The translations under genes were made by a program, and so were the position numbers. Shown one piece after another: positions 1 to 9,512 of a stretch of DNA of 64,000 bases (position 1 is the first letter of the stretch; every line of letters starts with the position of its first letter). This DNA is from Sphingobacterium detergens (GTDB lineage: Bacteria > Bacteroidota > Bacteroidia > Sphingobacteriales > Sphingobacteriaceae): assembly GCF_003610355.1 (NCBI RefSeq), contig NZ_RAPY01000001.1, positions 1,674,001 to 1,738,000 of the forward strand, in the 5' to 3' direction. The notes beneath the pieces are model-generated. The model made no database searches and was not told the origin of the DNA. It was given only the letters and a program-made list of their open reading frames with translations.

Positions 1-2
1 AA

Positions 3-971
3 GTGAATGTAGAGGTCCGTCCCCAGGTTGAGGGCTTACTGCAAGAAATCTATGTCGATGAAGGTTCTTTTGTACAAAAAGGACAAAAGTTGTTCAAAGT
101 AGATCCTTCTACCTATCAAGAAAATTTAAACAACATGGTAGCCACGGAACAGGTTGCGCGGGCCAAACTTAAAAATGCACAATTAGAAGTAGACCGTTTG
201 AAACCATTGGTTCAAAATGACGTCATTTCGGATGTAAAACTGGCTTCAGCCAAATCTGACTATCAGGTAGCAAAGGCAACGCTAGATCAGGCCAGTGCCG
301 CTGTACGCTCTGCGCAGATCAGTAAAGACTTTACGATCATTACAGCACCTGTAAGTGGATATATCGGCCGTATTCCCAAACGTATTGGGAATTTAGTGTC
401 CAAAGGTGACAAAGAGCCCCTCACCTACCTATCCGATATACAGGAAGTCTATGTTTATTTCTCCATGAATGAATCCGACTTCCTCTACTTCTCAAAAGCA
501 CAGGCGAAAAAAGACAGCATTGAAGGTAAGAAATACAACCAGAATCAAAAACTGGTATTTCCTCTGGTAACGCTGGTTCTCGCCGACGGTGAAGAATATG
601 CGAAAAAAGGGATTGTCGATGCTGTCAATGGACAGATCAACAGAACCACAGGAGCAATTTCTCTACGTGCAACTTTCCAAAACCAAGACAATATTTTACG
701 TTCGGGAAGTAGTGGCACACTAAAAATTGCGGAAGTAAAAAAAGATGTCCTTCAGATCCCACAGATTGCCATCAATGAATTACAGGACAAAACTTTTGTC
801 TATATATTGGATCAAAACAATAAAGCACAACGCCGCAATATTCAGCTTTCAGGCAAAAGCAAAGGCAATTATATCGTAGACTCAGGTCTCAAGGAAAACG
901 ACCGTGTCATTACCAGTGGATTTGACAAACTAACCGATGGTTCTGCCGTCACCCCTATTCCACAGAAATAA
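3..971 (+). CDS. RND efflux periplasmic adaptor subunit (HlyD/AcrA family), 5' partial
   Basis: This is the membrane-fusion protein of a tripartite RND efflux pump; it bridges the inner-membrane permease and the outer-membrane channel. The visible part starts inside the first lipoyl half-motif (VEVRPQVEGLLQEIYVDEGS), continues with an alpha-helical hairpin rich in Ala, Lys and Gln (about residues 35-105), the second lipoyl half (ITAPVSGYIGRI) and a beta-barrel region. The signal peptide or lipobox and roughly the first 50-60 residues are missing, so the GTG at position 3 is only the window edge and not a true start. The permease and channel genes follow on the same strand. Confidence 0.93.
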   Translation: MNVEVRPQVEGLLQEIYVDEGSFVQKGQKLFKVDPSTYQENLNNMVATEQVARAKLKNAQLEVDRLKPLVQNDVISDVKLASAKSDYQVAKATLDQASAAVRSAQISKDFTIITAPVSGYIGRIPKRIGNLVSKGDKEPLTYLSDIQEVYVYFSMNESDFLYFSKAQAKKDSIEGKKYNQNQKLVFPLVTLVLADGEEYAKKGIVDAVNGQINRTTGAISLRATFQNQDNILRSGSSGTLKIAEVKKDVLQIPQIAINELQDKTFVYILDQNNKAQRRNIQLSGKSKGNYIVDSGLKENDRVITSGFDKLTDGSAVTPIPQK

Positions 972-1044
972 TTATCGCACATTTTTACATCGCTGTGGTA
1001 ACCTATTTTCAGGTATGTCCGAGCTATGTCTAAAATTCTATTAT

Positions 1045-4000
1045 ATGTTAAAAACCTTTATAAATAGACCTGTTCTAGCCACGGTCATTTCTATTATTTT
1101 AGTCATACTGGGCTTGGTGGGATTAAAGCTGCTCCCTGTGTCCCGATTTCCCGAAATTGCACCGCCGAGTGTCCTGGTATCATTGAGTTACCCTGGTGCC
1201 AATGCTGAGACGGTAGCAAAAAGTGTTTTATTGCCGATTGAAGAGGCTATTAATGGTGTGGAAGATATGACCTATATCAAATCGTCTGCTTCCAACTCCG
1301 GTTCGGGTAGTGTGTCCGTCTATTTTAAAACCGGAACAAATCCAGACATTGCCTCGGTCAATGTGCAGACCCGTATCTCCAAAGCGATCAGTTCTATTCC
1401 TGCTGAAGTAAACGAAGCTGGGATTACCGTCATGCCACGCCAGACCGGGGTTATCATGACCATCAATCTTTACTCGGATCATCAAGATAAGGCCTATGAT
1501 GAAACCTTCTTACAAGCTTATGCACAGATCAATCTCATGCGTCCTTTATTACGTGTAGACGGAGTAGCACAAGTATCACGACTCGGAGCAAGGGATTATG
1601 CCATGCGGCTTTGGTTGAATCCAGAAAAGTTGGCCCTTTATAATCTGGTTCCCCAGGACATTATGAATGCCATCAAAGATCAAAACTTTGAGATAGCGCC
1701 AGGTAAATTTGGTGAAACTTCCGATGAGGCATTTGAAACTGTTATTCGACACAAAGGACGCTTTACCACACCCGAAGAATTTCAGGGTATCGTCATCAAG
1801 ACAAACAATGATGGTTCGGTGCTATACCTCAAAGATGTTGCACGCGTAGAATTTGGTGCAACAAATCTCAGTAGTGACAATAAGGTCAATGGTCATCCCG
1901 GACTGACACTCAACCTGACGCAAACCAGTGGTTCCAATGCCCATGATATTGATATCGCTGTTCGGAAAGTACTCCAAGAACAGGCCAAGACATTCCCAAA
2001 GGGATTGCATTATGAAGTGACTTATTCTGTACGTGACCAAATTGATGAATCCATCAGCCAGGTTGAACACACACTTTTCGAAGCATTTATTTTGGTCTTT
2101 ATTATTGTTTTCATCTTCCTACAGGACTTTAGATCAACCTTAATTCCCGCGATCGCTATACCTGTTTCTTTGATCGGCACTTTCTTTTTTCTCCAGCTCT
2201 TTGGATTCTCACTCAATGTATTGACCATGTTTGCCCTGGTATTGGCCATTGGTATTGTTGTCGATGATGCCATTGTTGTTGTGGAGGCCATCCATGAGAA
2301 GATGCATAGTACGGGATTAAAAGCTAGAGCGGCGACATTGTCGACCATGTCAGAGATTACTGGTGCAATCCTCTCCATTACCATGGTCATGGCAGCGGTA
2401 TTTTTGCCTGTTGGTTTTATGGAGGGTCCAGCAGGTATCTTCTATCGGCAATTTGCCTATACCCTAGCGACAGCGATCCTAATTTCAGCGCTAAATGCCT
2501 TGACATTGAGTCCTGCCTTATGTGCATTATTGCTCAAAGCGCCCAAGCCTGAACAGGAAGAAGAAGCCAAATCAAAAATCGGCCAGTTTAAGGATCGTTT
2601 CTTTAAAGCATTCAATACTTCTTTTGATCGCCTGACTGCCCGATACGTATCTATTGTACAGTTATTGATCAATCATAAAAAAATAGCCTGGATAGGTCTG
2701 GTATTGATTACTGCAATCGGAGTCATTTTAATGATCAAAACGCCAAAGAGTTTTATCCCAACTGAAGATGACGGTTTTATCACCTACAACATAGCGCTCC
2801 CTCCAGGAGCTTCGTTAAGCCGCACGACAGAAGTACTCTATCGCGCTGACAGTATATTGAAAAAAAGAAAAGATATCGAGGGTATGACGACAGTTTCTGG
2901 CTTCAATGCACTGGATGGTAGTTCGAGTCCAGCCTTTGCTGCAGGGTATATTACACTTAAACCACATGCCAAACGCAAGCACATCAAAAACATTAACGCC
3001 TTTATGGATACGATCAGGAATGACCTTGCACAAATAAATGAGGCTACATTTACGGTATTTCCTAGGCCCACAGTACAGGGATTTGGTGATTTTGCCGGTA
3101 TTGAGATGGTTCTTCAAGATCGTATGGGCGGTGACGTAAGAGACTTTAATACCATTGCAGATACCTTTATCAGCCAGCTGAATACCCGTCCGGAAATCCG
3201 TAGTGCTTACACCAGTTTTAAATCCAATTTCCCCCAATACGAGGTGAACATTGATGCTGTCAAAGCAAAATCACTCGGTGTTGAGATCAAAGACTTAATG
3301 TCCACCATACGCTCCTATTTTGCACGGGTGCAAGCCAGTGACTTTAATCGTTTTGGCCGCCAATACCGCGTGTATGTACAGTCCGATTTTGATTTCCGCA
3401 AAGATCCAGCATCTTTCAATTCGATTTTTGTACGGAACAACAAAGGCGAGATGGTACCCATCAATACTATTCTGACATTGGAAAAAACTGTCGGCCCCGA
3501 AACCATTACCCGCTACAATCTATACAATGCAATTTCGGTCAACATTACACCAGCAGAAGGCTATAGTACCGATGACGCCATGCAGGCCATCCAGAAGCTA
3601 GCCGACGAAAAACTACCCGGAAACTATGGTTTTGAATGGACGGGTATGAGCTATGAAGAAAGCCAATCTGGATCCCAGACTATTCTAATTTTCGTCCTGA
3701 GTATCTTATTTGTATACTTTTTACTCTCCGCACAATACGAAAGCTATATTCTTCCCTGGGCAGTTTTACTATCCATTCCTGTTGGTCTGATCGGTGTCTT
3801 TTCAGTTATCAACCTTGTCGGTCTACAGAACAACATCTATGTCCAAGTTGGATTGATCATGTTGATCGGTCTACTGGCTAAAAATGCGATCCTAATAGTC
3901 GAATTTGCCGTACAGGAACGTAAAAATGGAAAAACCATCGTGGAAGCCGCTATCAGTGGTGCAAAGCTAAGGTTAAGGCCAATCCTAATGACCAGTCTTG

Positions 4001-4197
4001 CCTTCGTTGCGGGTCTAGTTCCACTGATGTGGACTGTCGGCCCTTCGGCCATCGGTAATCACTCCATCAGCTTCAGTGCAGCAGGCGGTATGCTATTAGG
4101 AGTTGCCTTTGGCATCTTTATTATTCCAGTACTCTTTGTTGTCTTCAAAGGTCTGGATGAAAAACTACAGGATAAACTAGCTAAAGAAGAAGAATGA
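1045..4197 (+). CDS. RND multidrug efflux permease (AcrB/HAE1 family)
   Basis: This is the inner-membrane proton/drug antiporter of the pump. I chose the ATG at 1045, which gives 1050 residues beginning MLKTFINRPVLATV, the usual start of HAE1-type permeases; the longer frame back to 937 overlaps the adaptor gene and adds an untypical leader. Proton-relay residues are present: D407 and D408 in GIVVDDAIVVVE (TM4) and K946 in GLLAKNAILIVE (TM10), matching D407, D408 and K940 of E. coli AcrB. Two large periplasmic loops and 12 membrane segments are apparent. Its stop overlaps the next gene's start (ATGA). The substrate cannot be told from sequence. Confidence 0.95.
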   Translation: MLKTFINRPVLATVISIILVILGLVGLKLLPVSRFPEIAPPSVLVSLSYPGANAETVAKSVLLPIEEAINGVEDMTYIKSSASNSGSGSVSVYFKTGTNPDIASVNVQTRISKAISSIPAEVNEAGITVMPRQTGVIMTINLYSDHQDKAYDETFLQAYAQINLMRPLLRVDGVAQVSRLGARDYAMRLWLNPEKLALYNLVPQDIMNAIKDQNFEIAPGKFGETSDEAFETVIRHKGRFTTPEEFQGIVIKTNNDGSVLYLKDVARVEFGATNLSSDNKVNGHPGLTLNLTQTSGSNAHDIDIAVRKVLQEQAKTFPKGLHYEVTYSVRDQIDESISQVEHTLFEAFILVFIIVFIFLQDFRSTLIPAIAIPVSLIGTFFFLQLFGFSLNVLTMFALVLAIGIVVDDAIVVVEAIHEKMHSTGLKARAATLSTMSEITGAILSITMVMAAVFLPVGFMEGPAGIFYRQFAYTLATAILISALNALTLSPALCALLLKAPKPEQEEEAKSKIGQFKDRFFKAFNTSFDRLTARYVSIVQLLINHKKIAWIGLVLITAIGVILMIKTPKSFIPTEDDGFITYNIALPPGASLSRTTEVLYRADSILKKRKDIEGMTTVSGFNALDGSSSPAFAAGYITLKPHAKRKHIKNINAFMDTIRNDLAQINEATFTVFPRPTVQGFGDFAGIEMVLQDRMGGDVRDFNTIADTFISQLNTRPEIRSAYTSFKSNFPQYEVNIDAVKAKSLGVEIKDLMSTIRSYFARVQASDFNRFGRQYRVYVQSDFDFRKDPASFNSIFVRNNKGEMVPINTILTLEKTVGPETITRYNLYNAISVNITPAEGYSTDDAMQAIQKLADEKLPGNYGFEWTGMSYEESQSGSQTILIFVLSILFVYFLLSAQYESYILPWAVLLSIPVGLIGVFSVINLVGLQNNIYVQVGLIMLIGLLAKNAILIVEFAVQERKNGKTIVEAAISGAKLRLRPILMTSLAFVAGLVPLMWTVGPSAIGNHSISFSAAGGMLLGVAFGIFIIPVLFVVFKGLDEKLQDKLAKEEE

Positions 4198-5660
4198 AAA
4201 ACATAAAAAAATACATTTCAGCACTATTTATGGCTACCGGGTTACTGATGTTGATAAATGCCTGTAAAGTTGGTAAAGAGTATGTTCAGCCCAAACTAAA
4301 ACTTCCCGGCACCTTCCGTGGTGACACCTTAGCTTATTTTGGCGACACCTCCAGCATGGGATTGATTCATTGGAAATCGTTCTTTCATGATCCTACTCTC
4401 AAGCTACTGATCGATTCGGCACTGACCAATAATTTTGAAATGAAAACAGCGCTGCTCAACTTACAGATCTCCAGCAGGGTAATGGCTCAAAATAAGTCAA
4501 ATTATCTACCGAGTGTCAGTGCCACCATAGCGAATGGAAACCGCACCTGGCGATCGAAAGAATTTGGGAGCGGACCATTGTCAAAATACTATGAGCACAA
4601 AGGTGAGAAAGCACCAGAAAATATGTTTGTTTACCAATCTCAATTTGGATCCGACATCAGTTTTAGCTGGGAAATAGATATCTGGAAAAAAATTAGCAGC
4701 AAACAGGAACAGCTACTGGCGGAATACCTGGATACACAGGAAGCCAAAAATGCCATTCAGACCAATATTATCACGTCTGTCGCCAAAGGTTATTTCAATC
4801 TGTTGATGTTAGATGCTAAAATTGAAGTCGCCAAACGTAATGTTCAGTTGAACGACAGTACATTACGTATGATTAAGCTACAATATAAAGCCGGTGAGAT
4901 TACAGCACTTGCCATTCAACAGACAGAATCGCAGCGTTTATTGGCAGCCTCACTTGTCCCAGAATTGGAAAAACAGATTACTATCCAAGAGAATGCATTG
5001 CAGACATTAACAGGAAGGCTCCCGGACAGTATCAAACGAAGCACTTCATACGAACATCTGTTTGCAGAAAGTAAGGACATATCGCTTGGTTCGCCCATTG
5101 AAATCATACGCAATCGACCAGATATCCGTTCCTCCGAGTTTCAATTAATGGCGGCGAATGCCAATGCGAATATACAGCAGGCTATGCGCTACCCCTCCCT
5201 CAATATAGGCGGCGTACTGGGCGTAAATTCCATGCTTCCCCGAAACTGGTTCAACATACCAGGCGCATTACTAGGTGGTATCACCGGCAATCTGACCACG
5301 CCTATTTTCAAAAACAAAACATTAAAAACACAATATGAAGTTGCAAAACTCGAACGGGATAAAGCCGAAATTCAGCTTCAACAGCGAGTCGTCGAAGCAG
5401 TTGCCGAAGTCTCCAACGCTGTAGTTACAGTAGACAAACAGCGGGAACAGCTCGAGCTAGCCAGAAAAAGAGTGGATAATGCGCATCTTGCGGTAAAAAA
5501 TGCAAACCTACTCTTCAAAAGTGGCTATGCGACATATCTAGAAGTGATCACTGCACAAAGTAATGCCTTGGATAGCGACCTGGATCTGGTCGAGCTACGC
5601 CAGCAGCATCTGGATGGATTTGTGGATCTCTACCGTTCTTTAGGTGGCGGTTGGAGATAA
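4194..5660 (+). CDS. Outer-membrane efflux channel lipoprotein (TolC/NodT family)
   Basis: This is the outer-membrane exit duct of the RND pump. The N-terminus is a lipoprotein signal with lipobox INAC (Cys near residue 24), as usual for NodT-type OEP proteins. The 488-residue length and two repeated alpha-helical hairpin regions fit the family. The motif RPDIRSSEFQLMAANAN is the conserved segment following 'IxxRPDI' in this family. It starts 4 bp inside the permease gene, so translation of the two is probably coupled. The three genes form one operon whose promoter lies before the window. Confidence 0.93.
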   Translation: MKNIKKYISALFMATGLLMLINACKVGKEYVQPKLKLPGTFRGDTLAYFGDTSSMGLIHWKSFFHDPTLKLLIDSALTNNFEMKTALLNLQISSRVMAQNKSNYLPSVSATIANGNRTWRSKEFGSGPLSKYYEHKGEKAPENMFVYQSQFGSDISFSWEIDIWKKISSKQEQLLAEYLDTQEAKNAIQTNIITSVAKGYFNLLMLDAKIEVAKRNVQLNDSTLRMIKLQYKAGEITALAIQQTESQRLLAASLVPELEKQITIQENALQTLTGRLPDSIKRSTSYEHLFAESKDISLGSPIEIIRNRPDIRSSEFQLMAANANANIQQAMRYPSLNIGGVLGVNSMLPRNWFNIPGALLGGITGNLTTPIFKNKTLKTQYEVAKLERDKAEIQLQQRVVEAVAEVSNAVVTVDKQREQLELARKRVDNAHLAVKNANLLFKSGYATYLEVITAQSNALDSDLDLVELRQQHLDGFVDLYRSLGGGWR

Positions 5661-5686
5661 TGAATTAAAAACGCTATTTTTGTTTT

Positions 5687-5899
5687 ATGACACCAGAAGA
5701 ATTACAACAATATTTTCAATCTAGGGAATTACCCAAATCACTGGAAATACAACAAGATATGCAAGTGTTTGATGTGGAAAGATTTATCAGCACAAGTTTT
5801 ATCCATGTTGGATTATGGAAAAAAGATTTGAGCAAATGCCCGGCATGGGTCAGGCTTTTAAAATTTAAGGAAGCACTGGAAAATAACGAAAAAGCCTAA
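5687..5899 (+). CDS. Small hypothetical protein, 70 aa
   Basis: This is a short soluble protein starting MTPEELQQYFQSRELP. I think it resembles small Bacteroidota proteins of the DUF6965 type, but that is from memory and unconfirmed; no function can be given. It lies 26 bp after the efflux channel gene, yet TATTTTTG at 5675-5682 matches the TAnnTTTG -7 element, with a TTG at 5651-5653 in the right range for the -33 element. That would allow its own, almost leaderless transcript. The stop codon is part of the following terminator stem. Confidence 0.7.
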   Translation: MTPEELQQYFQSRELPKSLEIQQDMQVFDVERFISTSFIHVGLWKKDLSKCPAWVRLLKFKEALENNEKA

Positions 5900-5914
5900 C
5901 AAATTGTTAGGCTT
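5892..5914. terminator. Bidirectional terminator between the 70-aa gene and the receiver gene
   Basis: The arms AAGCCTAACA and TGTTAGGCTT pair perfectly across a 3-nt loop, with a T-run on each outer side (TTTTTT on +, TTTTTCG on the complement). The hairpin lies between two convergent genes. Confidence 0.85.
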
Positions 5915-5928
5915 TTTTATGCTTTCAG

Positions 5929-6294
5929 CTAAAGTTGTTGTAACAATGCGGACATATCTTCCTTCGCGAAGATCTGCTCCACCCCTCCGGCCAACATTTC
6001 AATCCGTTCGCTTTCATCACTACTCGAGGTCAGACCAAATATACGAATGGAAGGAAACTTCTCCCTAACGATTTTTGCGGTTTCGATACCGTTCAAAATC
6101 GGCATGTGCAGATCCAATATGCACACCTCAGGTAGCGCTTTATTATGTTCAATCAAATAGTCGATAAGGTCTCTACCATTAGAGGCGCAATAAACTAATT
6201 CCAACGAATGGGATTGGGCCATGGCCTTCATCATAACATGATGGATCATCGCATCATCTGCGTAGACAATCTTACATTTACTTTTGGTATCCAT
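5929..6294 (-). CDS. Stand-alone response regulator receiver protein
   Basis: This is a single CheY-like REC domain (121 aa) with no output domain. It has the acidic pair D13-D14, the phospho-acceptor D61 (in ILDLHMP), T89 and K111, so all catalytic positions of an active receiver are present. The C-terminus ends right after the last helix. No histidine kinase is adjacent, so the partner must be elsewhere. It could be a LuxR-type regulator that lost its DNA-binding domain, or a true single-domain messenger. The following 257 bp (6295-6551) are AT-rich with no gene. Confidence 0.88.
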   Translation of the reverse strand: MDTKSKCKIVYADDAMIHHVMMKAMAQSHSLELVYCASNGRDLIDYLIEHNKALPEVCILDLHMPILNGIETAKIVREKFPSIRIFGLTSSSDESERIEMLAGGVEQIFAKEDMSALLQQL

Positions 6295-6551
6295 TCGAAA
6301 AAGAGATCATTCAACTAATTAATACAATAAAATTCTATAAATACGCAATAAAAATTAAAAATATGGAAATAAGTTAATAAGAATTATGTTACTATGCAAA
6401 TCTAATTTCAAAAAAGTGCATCGCAACACATCCATTAAATTCAATTTAGATCCAATAAAAAGAACATCATTAGGTAGCAATAATTTCATTTAGACAACAT
6501 ATCTAAAACAACAGGAATAGTCGGAAGATCTAACTTAACGATACGATATCG

Positions 6552-6761
6552 TTAAAAGTCATCCTCTATAATTTCAGCCACTCTTCCTACTTGACCATCT
6601 GTCAGCCTTACTTTTATCCCTCTTGAATGATAAGATGAGGATGTCAGTAAATCTTTGACAATGCCCTCTGTAAGATTCCCCGTACGCTGGTCTTTTTTTA
6701 GAATGATATTAACCAACATTCCAGGCTTTACATCCGCTCTATTTCTTCCGTCCATGGTCAA
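6552..6761 (-). CDS. ywbE: YwbE family protein (DUF2196)
   Basis: This small protein (69 aa) matches the widespread YwbE family along its whole length. The family features are RxxVKPGM, VNIILKKDQRTG, LTEGIVKDLLT and the ending GIKVRLTDGQVGRV. These fit a compact KOW/SH3-like beta-barrel, which suggests nucleic-acid binding, but the cellular role is not established. The start may be M1 or M3 (MTMDGRNRADV). It stands alone between two gaps and has its own upstream terminator-bounded space. Confidence 0.88.
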   Translation of the reverse strand: MTMDGRNRADVKPGMLVNIILKKDQRTGNLTEGIVKDLLTSSSYHSRGIKVRLTDGQVGRVAEIIEDDF

Positions 6762-6778
6762 ATGTAAGAAATAAAAAA

Positions 6779-6801
6779 GGAGTTTTCCAAAAGAAAACTC
6801 C
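6779..6801 (-). terminator. Rho-independent terminator downstream of rseP
   Basis: On the minus strand GGAGTTTTC pairs with GAAAACTCC around TTTTG and is followed by TTTTTTATT. It would end the membrane protein-dxr-rseP transcript before ywbE. Confidence 0.8.
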
Positions 6802-6998
6802 CCTATTTTTTGTTGAATTATTTATTTTTTATTATCTCATATAGCGGTTGAAACCATTAACATCAAGATTTTGATCTATATTTTTTATTTTCAACAAGAT
6901 ACATAAGTAATTTTTTATTGTTGTGTATTCCGAACGCTGAAAACCTGTACTGTATCCATCCGACTAAGAGAAATACATAACGGCTTTCAAACATTTAG

Positions 6999-8324
6999 TT
7001 ACTTGAACAACTTAAAAATATCATTTCCGAATATAAACACCATCAGGCCCAAAAGGATAAAGAATCCGACCATTTGTGCTTTTTCGAGAAATTTTTCACT
7101 CAGCGGCTTGCCTTGAATCATCTCGATCAGTAAGAATACGACGTGACCGCCATCCAGTGCCGGAATAGGTAACAAATTCATAAATGCAAGCGCCATTGAA
7201 AGCATACCAACCAAAGACCAGAACCGAATCCAATCCACTTCAGTACCGAACAATGTCGCAATACCAATAGGTCCAGAAAGCGCTTTATCAGCACGTACCT
7301 CTCCTTTGAAAATTTTACCGAATCCTTTCGCATTATCTGTGATTACCGTAAATGCCTTTTTAGCACCGATCGGAAAAGCTTCCATAAGCGTATAGTTCGT
7401 TGTAAACGACTTGATCGAATTATCATGATTGACACTGATACCTAACATTGCATCCGCTGGTACATTTCCTTTTAGGGAAACCTCCGCTCCTGCACGGATT
7501 ACTTTAATGACAACAGGTTTATTGATATTTGCTTTAACTAACGTTCTGAATTGATCAAAGAAAGGTACTGGAGTATCATTTAGGGCGACAATACTATCCC
7601 CTTTGGTAAAACCCATCTTACTTGCCACTGATCCTGGGGCCACTTGTGCAATACTTGTTGTTTTAAAACGAGGTTCAATAAACTTCTCTCCTTTTTTATC
7701 GGACAAGGTATTCAATAAATCCGCTGGAACCTTGATTTCTGTTGTCCTGCCATCACGTTCTACCGTAAGGGATACACCGCCCATTAATACTTTAGAACCA
7801 AGCAGCTCGGAGTAGTTTTCAACGCGGTGTCCATCTATTGCGATCACTTTATCACCGGCTTTAAGACCGATAGATTCACCAATGGATCCCGGTACGATAC
7901 CGTTTACCAGTTGATCCATCTTGACATCTGTATTACCCATTTTAAAGGTCAACATCCAAAAGACAAGGATACCAACGACGATATTAACGATAATACCACC
8001 CAACATCACGATCAGACGCTGCCATGCCGGTTTCGAGCGGAACTCCCAAGGTTGTGGTTCGCCTTTCAATTGTTCAGTATCCATCGACTCATCGATCATA
8101 CCGGCGATCTTCACATAGCCACCCAGAGGTAACCAGCCGATACCGTACTCACAGCCTTTATAGTTGAATTTAAATAATTTCACCCCCCACGCATCAAAGA
8201 ACAAATAGAATTTCTCCACTTTAATTCCAAATGCACGTGCTGCTAAAAAATGCCCTAACTCGTGTAGAACAATTAAAATTGACAAGCCTAAAATCACTTG
8301 TCCGACCATAATTAAAACACCCAT
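6999..8324 (-). CDS. rseP: RIP metalloprotease RseP (site-2 protease)
   Basis: This is an integral-membrane zinc protease that cuts transmembrane substrates, typically anti-sigma factors, after a first site-1 cut. The zinc motif HELGH is at residues 21-25 and the third-ligand motif NLLPIPALDGGHV is near residue 390. Two PDZ-like domains lie between them (roughly residues 115-290, with cores LKAGDKVIAIDG and FTKGDSIVALND), as in RseP. Length 441 aa is normal for Bacteroidota. The gene is last in an operon with dxr (15-bp gap) and a membrane protein. The start could also be M6 (MVGQVILGL). Confidence 0.95.
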   Translation of the reverse strand: MGVLIMVGQVILGLSILIVLHELGHFLAARAFGIKVEKFYLFFDAWGVKLFKFNYKGCEYGIGWLPLGGYVKIAGMIDESMDTEQLKGEPQPWEFRSKPAWQRLIVMLGGIIVNIVVGILVFWMLTFKMGNTDVKMDQLVNGIVPGSIGESIGLKAGDKVIAIDGHRVENYSELLGSKVLMGGVSLTVERDGRTTEIKVPADLLNTLSDKKGEKFIEPRFKTTSIAQVAPGSVASKMGFTKGDSIVALNDTPVPFFDQFRTLVKANINKPVVIKVIRAGAEVSLKGNVPADAMLGISVNHDNSIKSFTTNYTLMEAFPIGAKKAFTVITDNAKGFGKIFKGEVRADKALSGPIGIATLFGTEVDWIRFWSLVGMLSMALAFMNLLPIPALDGGHVVFLLIEMIQGKPLSEKFLEKAQMVGFFILLGLMVFIFGNDIFKLFK

Positions 8325-8339
8325 GTATGCTTTCTATAT

Positions 8340-9497
8340 TTAATCTTTGATTATTTCTTTTGTTATTAACCTTGCTAGCCGATCCGTCTCCAGATAGTCC
8401 TCCAGTGTCGGATTGGCGATAAATTCCACTTTTTCCAATGTATTTTCGATGACGTCGCTCATTTCCAGGAAGCCGATTTTATCGGCTAGGAAAGCAGCTA
8501 CGACAACTTCATTTGCTGCATTCAATATACAAGATTTATTTCCACCGGCGCGAAGTGTTTCGTAAGCCAGGGCTAAATTTCGAAAAGTTTCCATATCTGC
8601 TTTTTCAAAATGAAGCGTCGGATAGTCCATAAAATTGAAGCGTTCAAAATTATTTTCAAAACGGGCGGGATAAGTCAATGCGTATTGAATAGGCAGCTTC
8701 ATATCCGGAACACCCATTTGAGCTTTCATAGATCCATCTTTAAATTGAACCAGAGAGTGCACGATCGACTGTGGGTGTACGATGACATCCACCTGATCGA
8801 TAGCTAGATCAAAGAGCCATTTGGCTTCGATCACCTCCAGTCCCTTGTTCATCAAAGAAGCCGAATCTATCGTAATTTTGGCCCCCATAGACCAATTGGG
8901 ATGTTTTAGGGCCTGTGCTTTTGTTACCTGCAGCAACTCGTCCCGCTTTCTTCCACGAAAAGGACCTCCAGATGCCGTCACATAAATTTTTTCAATAGGG
9001 TTTTGCTCCTCACCGACCAGACATTGAAAGATTGCCGAATGTTCAGAATCTACAGGCAACATATTGACACCGTATTCTTTGACCAAGGCCATAATCAATT
9101 CCCCGGCAACAACAAGAGTTTCCTTATTCGCCAGGGCAATATCTTTTCTGGATTGAATAGCCATTACCGTAGGTTTTAAACCTGCAGAACCCACGATTGC
9201 ATTTAAGACAATACCTATTTCGGCGTATTGCACCACTTCAATCAAGCCCTCTTCACCATATAACACCGTCGTATCCTGAAACGCTAAGGCTTCTTTAACT
9301 TTTTTATATTGGATTGGATCGGTCACAACAACCGATTTTGGTTTAAACTCCAACGCTTGTTTGATCAATAGTTCAGCATTGCTACCGCAAGTCAGAACAA
9401 CCGCTTCAAACTTATCCGGAAAGGCTCTAATAACATCCAAGGCTTGTGTACCGACACTACCCGTTGCCCCTAAAATGGCAATTCCTTTTTTACTCAA
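8340..9497 (-). CDS. dxr: 1-deoxy-D-xylulose-5-phosphate reductoisomerase
   Basis: This enzyme catalyses the NADPH-dependent conversion of DXP to 2-C-methyl-D-erythritol 4-phosphate, the first committed step of the MEP isoprenoid pathway, in the cytoplasm. The N-terminal nucleotide fold has GATGSVG. The metal/substrate region has the typical PVDSEHSAIFQ, ASGGPFRG, MNKGLEVIEAKWLF and HPQSIVHSLV motifs. Length 385 aa is standard. It is followed 15 bp later by rseP, an arrangement common in Bacteroidota. Confidence 0.97.
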   Translation of the reverse strand: MSKKGIAILGATGSVGTQALDVIRAFPDKFEAVVLTCGSNAELLIKQALEFKPKSVVVTDPIQYKKVKEALAFQDTTVLYGEEGLIEVVQYAEIGIVLNAIVGSAGLKPTVMAIQSRKDIALANKETLVVAGELIMALVKEYGVNMLPVDSEHSAIFQCLVGEEQNPIEKIYVTASGGPFRGRKRDELLQVTKAQALKHPNWSMGAKITIDSASLMNKGLEVIEAKWLFDLAIDQVDVIVHPQSIVHSLVQFKDGSMKAQMGVPDMKLPIQYALTYPARFENNFERFNFMDYPTLHFEKADMETFRNLALAYETLRAGGNKSCILNAANEVVVAAFLADKIGFLEMSDVIENTLEKVEFIANPTLEDYLETDRLARLITKEIIKD

Positions 9498-9512
9498 AAC
9501 CTTCTCTCTTTA

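Noticed and set aside
937..1044. Upstream extension of the RND permease
   Set aside because: It overlaps the adaptor gene and adds 36 residues absent in the family; MLKTFINRP is the usual N-terminus.
2022..2390. 122-codon minus-strand frame inside the permease gene
   Set aside because: It is a shadow of the coding strand; composition and context give no support. The same applies to other antisense frames within dpp, leuS and the GH18-CE4-GT2 gene.
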